From assembly GCF_000165465.1 (NCBI RefSeq), contig NC_017455.1:1798001-1862000 (forward strand): DNA of 64,000 nt, in the 5' to 3' direction. The notes below the pieces were generated by a model that was given only the letters and a program-made list of their open reading frames with translations, was not told the origin of the DNA and did no database searches. Origin of the DNA: Halanaerobium praevalens DSM 2228 (GTDB lineage: Bacteria; Bacillota; Halanaerobiia; Halanaerobiales; Halanaerobiaceae). This document shows positions 32,850 through 42,923 of this stretch, piece after piece (the stretch's first letter is position 1; every line of letters starts with the position of its first letter). The position numbers and the translations under genes are program-made.

Positions 32850-33191
32850 TTATTCTACGAGTTCAATTATCGCTTGCTTAGCTGCATCGCCTCTACGAGG
32901 ATACATCTTTAAAATTCTTGTATAACCACCAGGTCTTTCTGAATACTGAGGTGCGATTTCATCAAAAAGTTTAGTAACTACTTCTTTATCTTGAATTTTG
33001 CTCATTACTTTACGTCTTGAAGCTAAATCATTAGTTTTAGCAGTAGTAATAAGTTTCTCAGCATATGATCTTAATTCTTTAGCCTTAGGTAGTGTAGTCT
33101 GGATTCTTCCTTCACGAAAAAGTGATGTTGCCATATTTTTGAACATCGCTTGACGATGAGAAGATCTTTTCTGTAATTTACGCTTAGCCAC
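32850..33191 (-). CDS. rplQ: 50S ribosomal protein L17
   Basis: The 113-residue large-subunit protein starts [23 protein letters not shown] and ends [24 protein letters not shown], typical of bacterial L17. It closes the alpha operon proper, 13 bases after rpoA. Confidence 0.98.
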   Translation of the reverse strand: MAKRKLQKRSSHRQAMFKNMATSLFREGRIQTTLPKAKELRSYAEKLITTAKTNDLASRRKVMSKIQDKEVVTKLFDEIAPQYSERPGGYTRILKMYPRRGDAAKQAIIELVE

Positions 33192-33204
33192 CTAAAATCC
33201 CTCC

Positions 33205-34152
33205 TTAAATTTCATTCTCTTTTAAATCTAGTTCAAGTTCATCTAATTTCTTTTCTATTTCTTTTAATGATTTTTTACCTAGATTACGAACTTTCATTAA
33301 ATCATCTTCAGTTCTGCTTACTAATTCTTCAACTGTATTAATTCCAGCTCTTTTTAAACAATTAGAAGAACGAACAGAAAGTTCTAATTCTTCAATTGTT
33401 GTATCTAGGATTTCATCTTTTTCTTCTTCTTCTACTTCTACCATAATTTCAACATCTTCAATTTCATCAGTTAAATTAATAAATAATTCAAGATGCTCTA
33501 CCATGATTTTAGCAGCAAGACTGATAGCATCATCAGGATGAATACTACCATTAGTATTAACTTCTAATACCAAACGATCAAAGTCAGTTACTTGACCAAC
33601 TCTGGTGTTTTCAATATTAAAATTAGCTCTTTCAATAGGACTATAGGCAGAATCAATTGGAATTAAACCAATTACATTATTTTCAAACAGCTTTTCATTC
33701 TCTTCTGCAGTATGATAGCCTCTACCTTTATCTACAGTTGCTTCTAAAACTAATCTTCCACCTTCAGCAAGTGTCGCTACATGATGCTCTTTATTAACAA
33801 CTTCTACATCGCCAGCAGAAATAAAGTCACCAGCAGTTATTTCACCTTCACCTTCTGCTTCTAAACGAATAGTTGTTTGTTCTTCTCCTGAATATTTAAC
33901 AACTACTTCTTTCAGGTTCAAGATTAAATCAGTCATATCTTCAACTACTCCAGGAATAGCCGAAAACTCATGTTTTACTCCTTCAACCTTAACTGAAGTA
34001 AGTGCAGCTCCAGGTAAAGAAGAAAGTAAAATACGACGTAATGAATTACCAAGAGTAGTACCATAACCTCTTTCTAAAGGAGAAATTTCATACCGACCAT
34101 AATTCTCATCACTTCCAAGTCTTTCCACACGTGGTTTTTCGATTTCTATCAT
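33205..34152 (-). CDS. rpoA: RNA polymerase alpha subunit
   Basis: Assembly platform and UP-element binding subunit. It has 315 residues: the N-terminal dimerisation domain (GYGTTLGNSLRRILLSSLPG near residue 29) and the C-terminal HhH domain (LELSVRSSNCLKRAGINTVE, KVRNLGKKSLKEIEKKL). The linker is acidic (VEVEEEEKDE), consistent with a salt-adapted host, though weak evidence. Confidence 0.98.
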   Translation of the reverse strand: MIEIEKPRVERLGSDENYGRYEISPLERGYGTTLGNSLRRILLSSLPGAALTSVKVEGVKHEFSAIPGVVEDMTDLILNLKEVVVKYSGEEQTTIRLEAEGEGEITAGDFISAGDVEVVNKEHHVATLAEGGRLVLEATVDKGRGYHTAEENEKLFENNVIGLIPIDSAYSPIERANFNIENTRVGQVTDFDRLVLEVNTNGSIHPDDAISLAAKIMVEHLELFINLTDEIEDVEIMVEVEEEEKDEILDTTIEELELSVRSSNCLKRAGINTVEELVSRTEDDLMKVRNLGKKSLKEIEKKLDELELDLKENEI

Positions 34153-34204
34153 CTTATCAGCTTACCCTCCTTAAATTAACAATTTTATGACTGAGGGTAT
34201 TCAT

Positions 34205-34831
34205 TTACCGTGAATAATACTCGACAATCAGGTGTTCTTCTACCGGATAATCGATATCTTCCCTCTCTGGTAATGCAATAATAGTTCCTTCAGCTTTTTC
34301 AAGATCAGAATTTAACCATTCTTGACTAGCAAAGTCCGCATTATATTCAAAGATTTCTTTAAAACGCTTGGACTTACGGCTTGAGTCTTTAACTTTAATT
34401 TCATCATCAATATCAATCTGGTATGATGGAATATCAACTTTACGACCATTAACTGTAATATGTCCATGTAATACGAATTGTCTTGCTTCATTACGAGAAC
34501 TAGCAAAACCCATTCTGTAAACAACATTATCTAATCTTCTTTCTAATAATTGAAGGAAGTTTTCACCTGTAACTCCAGCAATATTTTCAGCCTTTTCAAA
34601 GTAATTACGGAACTGCTTTTCCATAATTCCATAAATTCTTCTTACTTTCTGCTTTTCTCTTAACTGTGTACCATATTCAGATACTTTGTGACGACCTTGA
34701 CCATGCTCACCAGGAACATATGGTCTGCGATCAAAAGAACACTTATCACTATAACAACGGGCGCCTTTTAAATATAATTTTTCACCTTCACGCCTACATA
34801 ATTTACAAACTGAACCTGTATATCTTCCCAT
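34205..34831 (-). CDS. rpsD: 30S ribosomal protein S4 (zinc-binding form)
   Basis: Primary 16S-binding protein of 208 residues. The N-terminal zinc site uses C9, C12, C26 and C31 (VCKLCRREG...CYSDKC), so it is the C+ form. An S4 RNA-binding fold follows ([33 protein letters not shown]). It lies between rpsK and rpoA in the alpha operon. In other Firmicutes rpsD is often elsewhere and self-regulated; no S4 leader is apparent in the 28-base gap. Confidence 0.98.
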   Translation of the reverse strand: MGRYTGSVCKLCRREGEKLYLKGARCYSDKCSFDRRPYVPGEHGQGRHKVSEYGTQLREKQKVRRIYGIMEKQFRNYFEKAENIAGVTGENFLQLLERRLDNVVYRMGFASSRNEARQFVLHGHITVNGRKVDIPSYQIDIDDEIKVKDSSRKSKRFKEIFEYNADFASQEWLNSDLEKAEGTIIALPEREDIDYPVEEHLIVEYYSR

Positions 34832-34859
34832 ATTTACACCTCAACTTTCTATTATATAA

Positions 34860-35255
34860 TTATATACGTCTTCTTTTTGGGGGTCTACATCCATTATGTG
34901 GAATAGGAGTAATATCTTTGATTAAAGTAATATTTAAACCTGCAGATTGTAAAGTTCTAATTGCAGATTCTCTACCTGAACCAGGACCTTTAACAAAAAT
35001 TTCTACTTCTTTTAGACCCATTTCTTTTGCTTCATCAGCAGCATTTTCGGCAGCTAATTGAGCAGCAAAAGGAGTACTTTTTCTTGAACCTTTATAACCA
35101 ACTTTTCCAGCACTTGACCAAGCAATTACTTTACCTTCTTCATCTGTAATTGAAATAATTGTATTATTAAAAGTTGATTTAATATGTGCCTGACCTTTTT
35201 CTATATTACGCTTAACTTTTTTTCTTCTGCGTTTTTTCTTCTTATTTTTAGCCAT
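34860..35255 (-). CDS. rpsK: 30S ribosomal protein S11
   Basis: The 131-residue platform protein has the conserved [36 protein letters not shown] and the C-terminal [15 protein letters not shown]. The basic N-terminal [14 protein letters not shown] is typical. It lies between rpsM and rpsD. Confidence 0.98.
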   Translation of the reverse strand: MAKNKKKKRRRKKVKRNIEKGQAHIKSTFNNTIISITDEEGKVIAWSSAGKVGYKGSRKSTPFAAQLAAENAADEAKEMGLKEVEIFVKGPGSGRESAIRTLQSAGLNITLIKDITPIPHNGCRPPKRRRI

Positions 35256-35271
35256 TAATTAAATTCCCTCC

Positions 35272-35652
35272 TTACTTAACTGCTTTTGTTTTTGTTACAC
35301 CAACAGTTTTCTTAGGACCTTTACGTGTACGTGCATTTGTTTTAGTTCTTTGACCACGTACTGGTAAGCCTCTGCGGTGACGAAGACCACGGTAACAACC
35401 AATATCTTTTAATCTCTTAATATCAGCTCTTTTTTCTCTTCTTAGTTCACCCTCAACAATATAGTTCTCATCAATTTCTTTTCTTAAATCTGAAATTTCA
35501 GCTTCAGTCAAGTCTTTTATTCTGGTATCAGAATTAATGCCTGTATTTGCAACAATACTTTGAGCAGTAGTTCTACCAATACCATAAATATATGTCAATC
35601 CAATCTCTACTCTTTTATTTCTAGGAAGATCAACACCTTCAATTCTAGCCAT
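35272..35652 (-). CDS. rpsM: 30S ribosomal protein S13
   Basis: The 126-residue head protein has [20 protein letters not shown], HhH-like [11 protein letters not shown] and the basic tail [20 protein letters not shown]. It follows rpmJ with a short gap. Confidence 0.98.
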   Translation of the reverse strand: MARIEGVDLPRNKRVEIGLTYIYGIGRTTAQSIVANTGINSDTRIKDLTEAEISDLRKEIDENYIVEGELRREKRADIKRLKDIGCYRGLRHRRGLPVRGQRTKTNARTRKGPKKTVGVTKTKAVK

Positions 35653-35672
35653 GATTTCACCTCCAGTATTTT

Positions 35673-35792
<120 letters not shown>

Positions 35793-35809
35793 TCACCCCT
35801 TATGGTAAT

Positions 35810-36034
35810 TTATTTCGCTTTATGTCGATAGGTAATTCTGCCACGACTCAAGTCATAGGGAGAAAGTTCTACTGTTACCTTATCACCAGGTAAGATTCGT
35901 ATAAAATTCATCCTCATTTTTCCTGAAACATGTGCCAGAACTTTATGTCCATTTTCTAATTCAACTCTAAACATTGCATTTGGTAGTGGTTCTACTACCG
36001 TACCTTGGACTTCAATAGGATCTTCTTTTGCCAT
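35810..36034 (-). CDS. infA: Translation initiation factor IF-1
   Basis: The 74-residue OB-fold protein binds the ribosomal A site during initiation. It has the standard [39 protein letters not shown] and [12 protein letters not shown]. It is preceded by a 200-base leader with its own promoter and followed by rpmJ. Confidence 0.98.
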   Translation of the reverse strand: MAKEDPIEVQGTVVEPLPNAMFRVELENGHKVLAHVSGKMRMNFIRILPGDKVTVELSPYDLSRGRITYRHKAK

Positions 36035-36195
36035 AAATTATTTTACCTCCTCTTTGCTGAGATAATCAATTAAATTAATCTAAATCCTTCACTAAGGACT
36101 TGCTCACAATTAAATTATATTAACAAGCCTCAAATAATAGCTATCTTTTGGCTTACTAGCTTTGTTTTAGATTATTAAACAACTTTTAACAGGCA
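36035..36195 (-). promoter_or_regulatory. infA leader with hairpins
   Basis: The minus strand contains AAGCC...GGCTT around a TAGCTA core and TCCTT-AGTG-AAGGA. These would give two hairpins between promoter 36202-36231 and infA. No family recognised; it may be a leader for autoregulation of the alpha operon, or simple spacing. Confidence 0.4.
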
Positions 36196-36201
36196 TTGTC
36201 C

Positions 36202-36231
36202 ATTATACCATAGATAAGATAAACTCTGCAA
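36202..36231 (-). promoter_or_regulatory. Promoter for infA and downstream alpha-operon genes
   Basis: The minus strand has TTGCAG (36226-36231), 18 bases, then consensus TATAAT (36202-36207). It lies just past the map stop. Confidence 0.65.
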
Positions 36232-36237
36232 TAAAAG

Positions 36238-36987
36238 TTAAAGTTTACTTAATATTTCAACTCCATTTTTAGTTATTGCAATTGTATGCTCAAAATGAGC
36301 AGATTTAGTTCTATCTTTAGTTACTACTGTCCAGTCATCTTCTAGTGTCTCAACTTCATAACCACCAATGTTAACCATTGGTTCTATAGCAAGAGTCATA
36401 CCTTCTTTTAATTTCGGTCCTTTTCCTGCTGGACCAAAATTAGGTATCTGTGGATCTTCATGCATATCACGACCAATGCCGTGACCTACATAACTACGAA
36501 CCACAGAAAACCCATTTTTTTCAACATATTCCTGTACTGCATGTGAAATGTCAAATAATCTATTACCAATAACTGCTTTTTCTATTCCCTTAAGAAGAGA
36601 TTCTTCTGTTACTTTTAATAATTTACTGGCTTTATCAGAAATTGATCCAACAGCATGTGTTCTGGCTGCATCACCATTAAAACCTTCATAAAAAGTTCCA
36701 ATGTCAATACTAACTATATCACCAGCTTCTAAATACCGATGCTTAGAAGGGATACCATGCACAACTTCGTCATTAATTGAAATACAGACAGAAGCAGGAA
36801 AACCTTGATAACCCTTAAAGGAGGGCACAGCCCCTTTATTTCGAATAAATTCATCTGCTAGCTGATCAAGTTCAGCAGTAGAAATACCAGGCTTAATATT
36901 TTCAGATAAATAAGCATGTGTTTCTGCAACTATCTGATTAGCTTCTCGCATTATATCAATTTCACGCCTTGATTTCAAAATAATCAT
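36238..36987 (-). CDS. map: Methionine aminopeptidase (type I)
   Basis: Removes N-terminal Met from new proteins. The 249-residue enzyme has the metal-binding pattern: [37 protein letters not shown] (Asp pair), [15 protein letters not shown] (His), AIEPMV (Glu) and a final HFEHTI. It overlaps adk by one base and comes before the infA promoter. Confidence 0.97.
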   Translation of the reverse strand: MIILKSRREIDIMREANQIVAETHAYLSENIKPGISTAELDQLADEFIRNKGAVPSFKGYQGFPASVCISINDEVVHGIPSKHRYLEAGDIVSIDIGTFYEGFNGDAARTHAVGSISDKASKLLKVTEESLLKGIEKAVIGNRLFDISHAVQEYVEKNGFSVVRSYVGHGIGRDMHEDPQIPNFGPAGKGPKLKEGMTLAIEPMVNIGGYEVETLEDDWTVVTKDRTKSAHFEHTIAITKNGVEILSKL

Positions 36988-37637
36988 TATTTATTCGCCT
37001 CAATTAATTTCATAAGTTTTTGTTGCACTTGATCAATTCCACCGATACTTTCAACTTCATGCAGTATTTCTTTTTTTTGATAATATGCTGCAAGTTTAGA
37101 TGTTTTCTCTTTATTTACTTCAATTCTTTTCTTAACGGTTGCTTCTTGATCATCACTCCGTTGGATAACATCTCCACCACATTTATCACATACTCCTTCA
37201 CTTTGAGGAGGATCATTTTTAATATGATAGGTTGCTCCACAATCAACGCAAACCCTACGTCCAGCCAATCTTTTAACTAAAGTATCAATTTCAGCTTGTA
37301 AATAAATAGCTAGATCAAGTTCTCTATTTTGCTCAGCTAAAATTTTATCTAAGGCTTCTGCTTGTACAATTGTACGAGGAAAACCATCTAAAATAAAACC
37401 AGCTTCACAATCAGATTCTTTTAATCTTTCATCTACAATACCAATTGTTACTTCATCTGGAACTAATTCTCCAGCATCAATAAAAGATTTTGCTTTTTTT
37501 CCTAAAGGTGTTTTATTTTTAATTGCTTTTCTAAAAATATCACCTGTAGCAATGTGAGGGATTTCTAAACTTGCTTCTAATTTTTTAGCCTGGGTACCTT
37601 TACCAACACCAGGTAAACCCAGTAAAATCATATCCAT
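36987..37637 (-). CDS. adk: Adenylate kinase (zinc-LID type)
   Basis: Interconverts ATP, AMP and ADP. The 216-residue enzyme has the P-loop [10 protein letters not shown] (7-16), the AMP site TGDIFRKA and DGFPRT. The LID domain has a zinc site C130, C133, C150, C153, typical of Gram-positive enzymes. It lies between secY and map. Confidence 0.97.
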   Translation of the reverse strand: MDMILLGLPGVGKGTQAKKLEASLEIPHIATGDIFRKAIKNKTPLGKKAKSFIDAGELVPDEVTIGIVDERLKESDCEAGFILDGFPRTIVQAEALDKILAEQNRELDLAIYLQAEIDTLVKRLAGRRVCVDCGATYHIKNDPPQSEGVCDKCGGDVIQRSDDQEATVKKRIEVNKEKTSKLAAYYQKKEILHEVESIGGIDQVQQKLMKLIEANK

Positions 37638-37652
37638 TTTAGTTCCTCCTTT

Positions 37653-38921
37653 TTATTTCATGAAACCTTCATAATGTCTCATCAGGAGATGTGATTCAAT
37701 TTGTTCCATAGTTTTTAAAGCTACACCAACCATAATGATCAGAGATGTACCTCCAAAACTAATTGTTACACCAGTAAGTGGCTGCATAGCAAAAGGAAGT
37801 AAAGCCACTATAGTTAAGAAAATTGCTCCTGCAAGTGTAACTCTCATTAAAACTTTATCCAAATAATTAATTGTAGGTCTTCCAGGTCTAATTCCTGGAA
37901 TAAAACCACCATGTTTTTTCATGTTGTCCGCTACTTCTTCTGGATTAAAAGTAATAGCAGTGTAGAAATAAGTAAAGAATAAAATCATCAGACCATATAA
38001 TACCATATAAAGTCCAGAACCAGGACTGATTGCATTAGCTAAACCAGCAGCCCAATCATAAGGTAAAACTTGAGCTATAATTCCTGGGAATAAAAGTACT
38101 GAAGAAGCAAAAATAACAGGAATAACTCCAGCTTGATTGATCTTCATTGGGATATGAGTACTTCTACCACCATATACTCTACGTCCTACAACTCTTTTTG
38201 AATACTGAACTGGAATTCTTCTTTCTCCTTGTTGAACAAAGATAATCCCTGCAATAATAATTATTGCTAGCACAGCAAACATAAGCACATTTAAAATAGA
38301 AATTGTACCTGCTTCTAATAATTCATATGTGTTATACATATCTGATGGAAAACGAGAAATAATAGAGGTAAAAATGATAATTGAAATACCATTTCCAATA
38401 CCTTTATCAGTAATCTGCTCACCTAACCACATTAAAAAAGCTGTACCTGCAGTTAAACTTACTATAATTAAAGCAAAATCAAATGCACTTGCATTTGGTA
38501 CTGCCCCAAATCTTTGAATATAAAGGGTAATACCTACTGCCTGAATTACAGCGAGTACTATTGTTCCATATCTAGTATATTGAGCAATTTTTTTACGGCC
38601 CTCATTACCCTGTTTAGAAAGTTCTTCTAATTTAGGAATAACTACAGTTAATAACTGTAAAATAATCGAAGCAGTAATGTAGGGAGTAATGCTCATCGCA
38701 AAAATTGTAAAATTACTTAAAGCACCACCTGCAAATAAATCTAAAAAATCAAGTGCTCCGCCAAAGTTACCACCAAAGAGCCTTTCTTGAAGTAATGCAA
38801 CATCTACTCCAGGAACCGGAATATGTGCTCCCAGGCGGTAAACTGCCATCATAGCAAGCATAAATAAAACTTTATTTCTAAGTTCTTTTACTTTAAAAAC
38901 ATTACCGAGAGCCTTGATCAA
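37653..38921 (-). CDS. secY: Preprotein translocase subunit SecY
   Basis: Ten-helix protein-conducting channel of 422 residues. Conserved parts are the plug/TM2 region (FAMSITPYITASIILQLL), the TM7-TM8 RIPVQYSKRVVGRR, GVIPVIFASS and the C-terminal QIESHLLMRHYEGF. It partners SecE (62787-62990). It lies between rplO (1-base gap) and adk, as expected for the spc operon. Confidence 0.98.
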   Translation of the reverse strand: MIKALGNVFKVKELRNKVLFMLAMMAVYRLGAHIPVPGVDVALLQERLFGGNFGGALDFLDLFAGGALSNFTIFAMSITPYITASIILQLLTVVIPKLEELSKQGNEGRKKIAQYTRYGTIVLAVIQAVGITLYIQRFGAVPNASAFDFALIIVSLTAGTAFLMWLGEQITDKGIGNGISIIIFTSIISRFPSDMYNTYELLEAGTISILNVLMFAVLAIIIIAGIIFVQQGERRIPVQYSKRVVGRRVYGGRSTHIPMKINQAGVIPVIFASSVLLFPGIIAQVLPYDWAAGLANAISPGSGLYMVLYGLMILFFTYFYTAITFNPEEVADNMKKHGGFIPGIRPGRPTINYLDKVLMRVTLAGAIFLTIVALLPFAMQPLTGVTISFGGTSLIIMVGVALKTMEQIESHLLMRHYEGFMK

Positions 38922-38922
38922 G

Positions 38923-39366
38923 CTAAATCACCTCTGACTTTCCGCCAGCAGCTTCTATCTTCTCTCTGGCAGAAGCAGTAAAAGCATTTGCCTTAACTTC
39001 TAAAGCGATATTAACTTCACCTTTACCTAATATTTTTACTCCATTTTTTGCTATTTTATCAATAATTCCCTTTTCTAATAAAGATTCTGGTGTTACACTT
39101 GCATCAGCAGAGAATTTGTTTAATTGATAAACATTTACTTCATTAAATTCTTTTTTAAATTTATTGTTAAATCCTCTTTTAGGAAGACGTCTAAACAATG
39201 GTGTTTGACCACCTTCAAATGTTAAGCGTACTTTTCCTCCTGCACGAGAATTTTGTCCATTTGCACCTCTACCGGAAGTATAACCGCGACCAGAGCCAGT
39301 ACCACGACCAACTCTTTTACGATTCTTTTTATATCCGGCAGCAGGTTTAAGATTATTTAATTTCAT
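38923..39366 (-). CDS. rplO: 50S ribosomal protein L15
   Basis: The 147-residue protein has [20 protein letters not shown], then [20 protein letters not shown] and [17 protein letters not shown]. It directly follows rpsE; the L30 gene (rpmD) normally found between them is absent. Confidence 0.98.
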   Translation of the reverse strand: MKLNNLKPAAGYKKNRKRVGRGTGSGRGYTSGRGANGQNSRAGGKVRLTFEGGQTPLFRRLPKRGFNNKFKKEFNEVNVYQLNKFSADASVTPESLLEKGIIDKIAKNGVKILGKGEVNIALEVKANAFTASAREKIEAAGGKSEVI

Positions 39367-39385
39367 CCTTACACCTCCTTAGTAA

Positions 39386-39886
39386 TTATCCAATTAATTC
39401 TTCTACAGATTTACCTCTTAATTTAGCAACTTCTTCAGCACTTTTAAGTTCTTTAAGTCCTGTAATTGTAGCATTAATCATATTAATCGGATTAGATGTT
39501 CCCAGAGATTTAGTTAAAATATCACTAATACCTGCAAGCTCGATTACCGCACGTACAGGACCACCAGCAATAACACCAGTACCAGGAGCAGCAGGCTTAA
39601 GTAGTACTCTACCAGCACCAAAAACTCCAGTCTTCTCATGGGGAATTGTAGTATCCACAATTGGAACTTCTATTATTTCTTTTTTAGCTGCATCAATACC
39701 TTTTCTGATGGCTTCAGGTACTTCATTTGCTTTACCAATACCTGCACCAACATGGCCTTCTCCATCCCCTACAACTACTAGGGCACTAAAGCTAAATCTA
39801 CGGCCACCTTTTACAACCTTAGAAACACGATTAATATTTACAACTCGTTCATCAAGGTTGAGTTTATCAGCGTTAATTTTACTCAT
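39386..39886 (-). CDS. rpsE: 30S ribosomal protein S5
   Basis: The 166-residue protein is important for decoding accuracy. It has [39 protein letters not shown] and [13 protein letters not shown]. Unusually it is followed at 19 bases by rplO with no rpmD. Confidence 0.98.
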   Translation of the reverse strand: MSKINADKLNLDERVVNINRVSKVVKGGRRFSFSALVVVGDGEGHVGAGIGKANEVPEAIRKGIDAAKKEIIEVPIVDTTIPHEKTGVFGAGRVLLKPAAPGTGVIAGGPVRAVIELAGISDILTKSLGTSNPINMINATITGLKELKSAEEVAKLRGKSVEELIG

Positions 39887-39902
39887 TAAATTACCTCCTT
39901 AG

Positions 39903-40259
39903 TTAAAACTTTAGCCCTTCTTCACGGGCAGCATCAGCCAGAGCTTTCACTCGGCCGTGATATTTGTATCCACTTCTATCAAATACTACTGTATCTATCC
40001 CTTTTTCCAATGCTCTACTAGCAGCTAACTCTCCTACCATTTTAGCAGCTTCTTTATTACTTGCCACTTCAATTGAATCGCGAAGAGCTGGATCAAGAGT
40101 AGATGCAGAAGCAATAGTTTCTCCAGATAAGTCATCAATAATTTGCACATGCATATTCTTTAAACTGCGGGTTACATTCATTCTTGGACAATTTGGTGTT
40201 CCCACAACTTTGTTTCGAATTCTTTGATGGCGTTTTTGTCTAGCTTCTCTTTTACCCAT
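39903..40259 (-). CDS. rplR: 50S ribosomal protein L18
   Basis: 5S-rRNA-binding protein with [10 protein letters not shown]-type N-terminus ([20 protein letters not shown]) and [20 protein letters not shown] at the end. The start is the ATG at 40257-40259 rather than the GTG nine bases earlier, because AAGGAG then sits eight bases upstream. Confidence 0.97.
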   Translation of the reverse strand: MGKREARQKRHQRIRNKVVGTPNCPRMNVTRSLKNMHVQIIDDLSGETIASASTLDPALRDSIEVASNKEAAKMVGELAASRALEKGIDTVVFDRSGYKYHGRVKALADAAREEGLKF

Positions 40260-40277
40260 CACATTCACTCCTTTCTA

Positions 40278-40811
40278 TTAACCAGTTTTACCAACCTTAC
40301 GTCTAATATGTTCTCCAACATATTTAATTCCTTTTCCTTTATAAGGTTCTGGTTTTCTTACTTCACGAATCTTTGCTGCTGTATCACCAACACGTTGTTT
40401 ATCTATACCTTTAACTGTGATATTTGTACTCTTTTCAACTTCAAAAGAAATACCACCTTCAGCTTCAATAATAACTGGGTGGGAATATCCTACTTCAAGC
40501 TTAAGTTTATCACCCTGAACTTGAGCATTATACCCTACACCTACCATTTCTAACTTCTTTTCAAAACCGTTGCTAACACCCTCAACCATACCTTCAACTA
40601 AACTTCTAACTAAACCGTGCATGGAGCGAGCTTCAATATCTTCACTGTTACGTTCAACTATAATTTCATTTTCAGCAACTTTAATATCAATACCAGCTTT
40701 GAAAGTTCTTTCTAATTCACCTAATGGTCCTTTAACTTTAACAGTCTGGCCATCAACATTAACTTCAACTTTTTCTGGTATTTCTATAGGTAAATCACCA
40801 ATACGTGACAT
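40278..40811 (-). CDS. rplF: 50S ribosomal protein L6
   Basis: Two-domain large-subunit protein near the factor-binding site. It begins MSRIGDLPIEIPEKVEVNVD (ATG 40809-40811, GGAGGTG before it; a GTG three codons earlier overlaps that site) and ends with PEPYKGKGIKYVGEHIRRKV, the usual L6 tail. The 190-base gap before it contains the structured element at 40853-40989. Confidence 0.97.
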   Translation of the reverse strand: MSRIGDLPIEIPEKVEVNVDGQTVKVKGPLGELERTFKAGIDIKVAENEIIVERNSEDIEARSMHGLVRSLVEGMVEGVSNGFEKKLEMVGVGYNAQVQGDKLKLEVGYSHPVIIEAEGGISFEVEKSTNITVKGIDKQRVGDTAAKIREVRKPEPYKGKGIKYVGEHIRRKVGKTG

Positions 40812-40852
40812 AAATTTCACCTCCGTATATTTTCTCTTTAAGAAGATCTCCC

Positions 40853-40989
40853 AAGTAGAAGTCAGTAATTTAATGCACTCGAAATGCTAATATAAATTTA
40901 ACTTTATTAATTAAAGTAAATCTAATCTGCTAAGATTGAGCTTTTTTATTAAGATAAACCAGCTCAATATTAGCTCTGACTTCCTACTT
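40853..40989. repeat. Inverted-repeat-flanked structured segment between rplF and rpsH
   Basis: Terminal repeats AAGTAGAAGTCAG (40853-40865) and CTGACTTCCTACTT (40976-40989) are imperfect inverted copies (one insertion). Inside, GCTAAGATTGAGCT (40929-40942) pairs with AGCTCAATATTAGC (40961-40974), 13 of 14 positions, with an 18-base loop. The right end holds heptamer-like GAAGTNN units that continue to about 41000. There is no reading frame and no T tract. It may be a small non-autonomous (MITE-like) element or an mRNA structure. Confidence 0.55.
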
Positions 40990-41000
40990 CTTACTTCTGA

Positions 41001-41399
41001 TTACCAGACGTAACAGAGAACTTCTCCACCAATACCTTTATTTCTTGCTTCTTTATCACTCATAACTCCTTGAGAAGTAGAAATCACAGCGATTCCTAAA
41101 CCACCAAGTACTTGAGGTACTTCATCATTACCTGCATAAACTCTTAAACCAGGCTTACTAATTCTCTTGATTCCACTAATAACTTTTTCGTCATTATCAC
41201 CATATTTTAAATATACCCGAATCATGTTCTGAGGCTTTCTTTCAACTAATTTTACATCATTAATGAAACCTTCAGCTTTCAAAAGTTCACCAATGCTGGT
41301 TTTAACCTTAGAAGCGGGAATATCAACTCTGTCTTTCCCAACACTATTAGCATTGCGAATCCGGGTAAGCATATCTGCTATTGGATCTGTTAAATTCAT
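41001..41399 (-). CDS. rpsH: 30S ribosomal protein S8
   Basis: The 132-residue 16S-binding protein has [18 protein letters not shown] and [20 protein letters not shown], ending GEVLCYVW. In enterics it represses the spc operon; here that is unknown. The structured segment at 40853-40989 follows its stop. Confidence 0.98.
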   Translation of the reverse strand: MNLTDPIADMLTRIRNANSVGKDRVDIPASKVKTSIGELLKAEGFINDVKLVERKPQNMIRVYLKYGDNDEKVISGIKRISKPGLRVYAGNDEVPQVLGGLGIAVISTSQGVMSDKEARNKGIGGEVLCYVW

Positions 41400-41419
41400 T
41401 TACAAACCTCCTTCCAGTT

Positions 41420-41605
41420 TTACCAGCTTGCTTTTTTAACTCCAGGAATTTCGCCTTTGTGGGCTAATTCTCGGAAACAAATTCTGCATAAATCAAATTT
41501 TCTCATATATCCACGTGAACGTCCACATCTATTGCAGCGATTCACTTTTCTTGTTCCATATTTAGGCTCTTTATTGGCCTTTTCGATTAGAGCTTTACGT
41601 GCCAA
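41420..41605 (-). CDS. rpsN: 30S ribosomal protein S14, type Z (zinc)
   Basis: 61 residues with [20 protein letters not shown] and zinc ligands C24, C27, C40, C43, followed by [18 protein letters not shown]. It is the short, zinc-binding form, and lies between rplE and rpsH. Confidence 0.98.
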   Translation of the reverse strand: MARKALIEKANKEPKYGTRKVNRCNRCGRSRGYMRKFDLCRICFRELAHKGEIPGVKKASW

Positions 41606-41633
41606 ACTAAACCCCCCTTAAATTTATAGGTCT

Positions 41634-42173
41634 TTACTTCTTATAAGGCATTCCCATCATTGATAACAATTCAAATGCTTCTTCATCGGTTTCAGCAGAA
41701 GTTACAATTGTAATTTCCATACCATGAACATTATCAACATCATCAATATTTATTTCTGGGAAAACAGTGTGCTCACTTATTCCTAAACTGTAATTACCGC
41801 GACCGTCAAATGATTTAGGAGATACACCTCTAAAATCTCGGATACGTGGCATTGTAATATTAACTAATTTATATAAAAACTCAAACATTTGCTCACCGCG
41901 AAGAGTAACTTTTACTCCAACCGGCATACCTTCTCTAATTTTAAAATTAGCAATGGATTTCTTTGCCCTAGTTACAGTAGGACTCTGTCCTGTTATTCTA
42001 GCGATTTCATCAACAACAGTATCCAGAAGTTTAGTATCTTCTTTAGCGTCTCCCAAGCCAACATTTACAACAATTTTATCTAATTTTGGTGCTTCCATAA
42101 CATTGTTGTAATCAAATTTTTCCATTAGTTGGGGTAGAATTTCTTCTTTATAGTTTTGAGCTAATACTGACAT
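41634..42173 (-). CDS. rplE: 50S ribosomal protein L5
   Basis: 5S-rRNA-binding protein of about 179 residues. It starts [20 protein letters not shown] and has [20 protein letters not shown] and [20 protein letters not shown] chose the ATG at 42171-42173, since the upstream codons (a GTG start at 42191) would put the GGAGG inside the gene. Confidence 0.97.
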   Translation of the reverse strand: MSVLAQNYKEEILPQLMEKFDYNNVMEAPKLDKIVVNVGLGDAKEDTKLLDTVVDEIARITGQSPTVTRAKKSIANFKIREGMPVGVKVTLRGEQMFEFLYKLVNITMPRIRDFRGVSPKSFDGRGNYSLGISEHTVFPEINIDDVDNVHGMEITIVTSAETDEEAFELLSMMGMPYKK

Positions 42174-42195
42174 TTCTGGACCTCCTTCCACTTAT

Positions 42196-42510
42196 TTATT
42201 TATCAACAACTTCATCACATTGTTTGCATTTTCTTACTTTATTACCATTCTCTAAACGTTCTGCGCCAACCCTTGTTTTTTCGTCACAACGGGGGCAGAC
42301 GAGTTGAACATTTGAAGCATGAATTGCTGCTTCATTTTCTATAATTCCACCCTGTGGCATATCTTGAGTAGGACTTACATGACGGTGTACAATATTAACA
42401 CCTTCAACAATTACGCGATCTTTTTTAGGAATTACTTTTAAAATCTCACCGCGTTTTCCTTTATCCTTACCTGATATAACTTCCACAGTGTCACCTTTTT
42501 TAATTCTCAA
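42196..42510 (-). CDS. rplX: 50S ribosomal protein L24 with C-terminal zinc ribbon
   Basis: Assembly-initiator protein of 104 residues. The KOW domain (KKGDTVEVISGKDKGKRGEI) and NIVHRHVSP are standard. The C-terminal third carries C72, C75, C95, C98 in CPRC...CKQC where the usual sequence has VMLVDPKTGKPTR-like residues. This makes a predicted zinc ribbon. It lies between rplN and rplE. Confidence 0.96.
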   Translation of the reverse strand: MRIKKGDTVEVISGKDKGKRGEILKVIPKKDRVIVEGVNIVHRHVSPTQDMPQGGIIENEAAIHASNVQLVCPRCDEKTRVGAERLENGNKVRKCKQCDEVVDK

Positions 42511-42525
42511 TCTAATCCCCTCCTT

Positions 42526-42894
42526 CTATAATACCTCCGGTGCAAGGGAGATAATTTTCATATAATTCTTTTCCCTTAATTCACGGGTCACAGGACCAAA
42601 AATACGTGTACCCTTAGGATTATTATTATCATCTATAATTACTGCTGCATTTTCATCAAATCTAATATAGGTGCCGTCTTTGCGTTTTAAGGATTTTTTG
42701 GTTCTAACAATTACTGCTTTAGCAACCTCACCTTTTTTCACCATTCCGTCAGGAATAGCTTCTTTTACGCTGACTACTATTTTGTCTCCAACTTTAGCAT
42801 ATTTCTTTTTGGAGCCTCCAAGTACCTTAATACATAAAAGTTCACGGGCACCTGAATTATCCGCTACCTTTAAACGGCTTTCAGATTGTATCAT
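42526..42894 (-). CDS. rplN: 50S ribosomal protein L14
   Basis: The 122-residue universal protein begins [20 protein letters not shown] and has [13 protein letters not shown] and [18 protein letters not shown]-like motifs; it ends [10 protein letters not shown]. Located between rpsQ and rplX as usual. Confidence 0.98.
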   Translation of the reverse strand: MIQSESRLKVADNSGARELLCIKVLGGSKKKYAKVGDKIVVSVKEAIPDGMVKKGEVAKAVIVRTKKSLKRKDGTYIRFDENAAVIIDDNNNPKGTRIFGPVTRELREKNYMKIISLAPEVL

Positions 42895-42923
42895 TTTCAG
42901 GCCCTCCTTTCTACTTCCAAGAC

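Noticed and set aside
34312-34527. Second minus-strand frame inside rpsD
   Set aside because: Out-of-frame shadow of S4 with no start signal.
40976-41000. CRISPR-like repeat from GAAGTNN heptamers
   Set aside because: Only three short units, no regular spacers and no cas genes.
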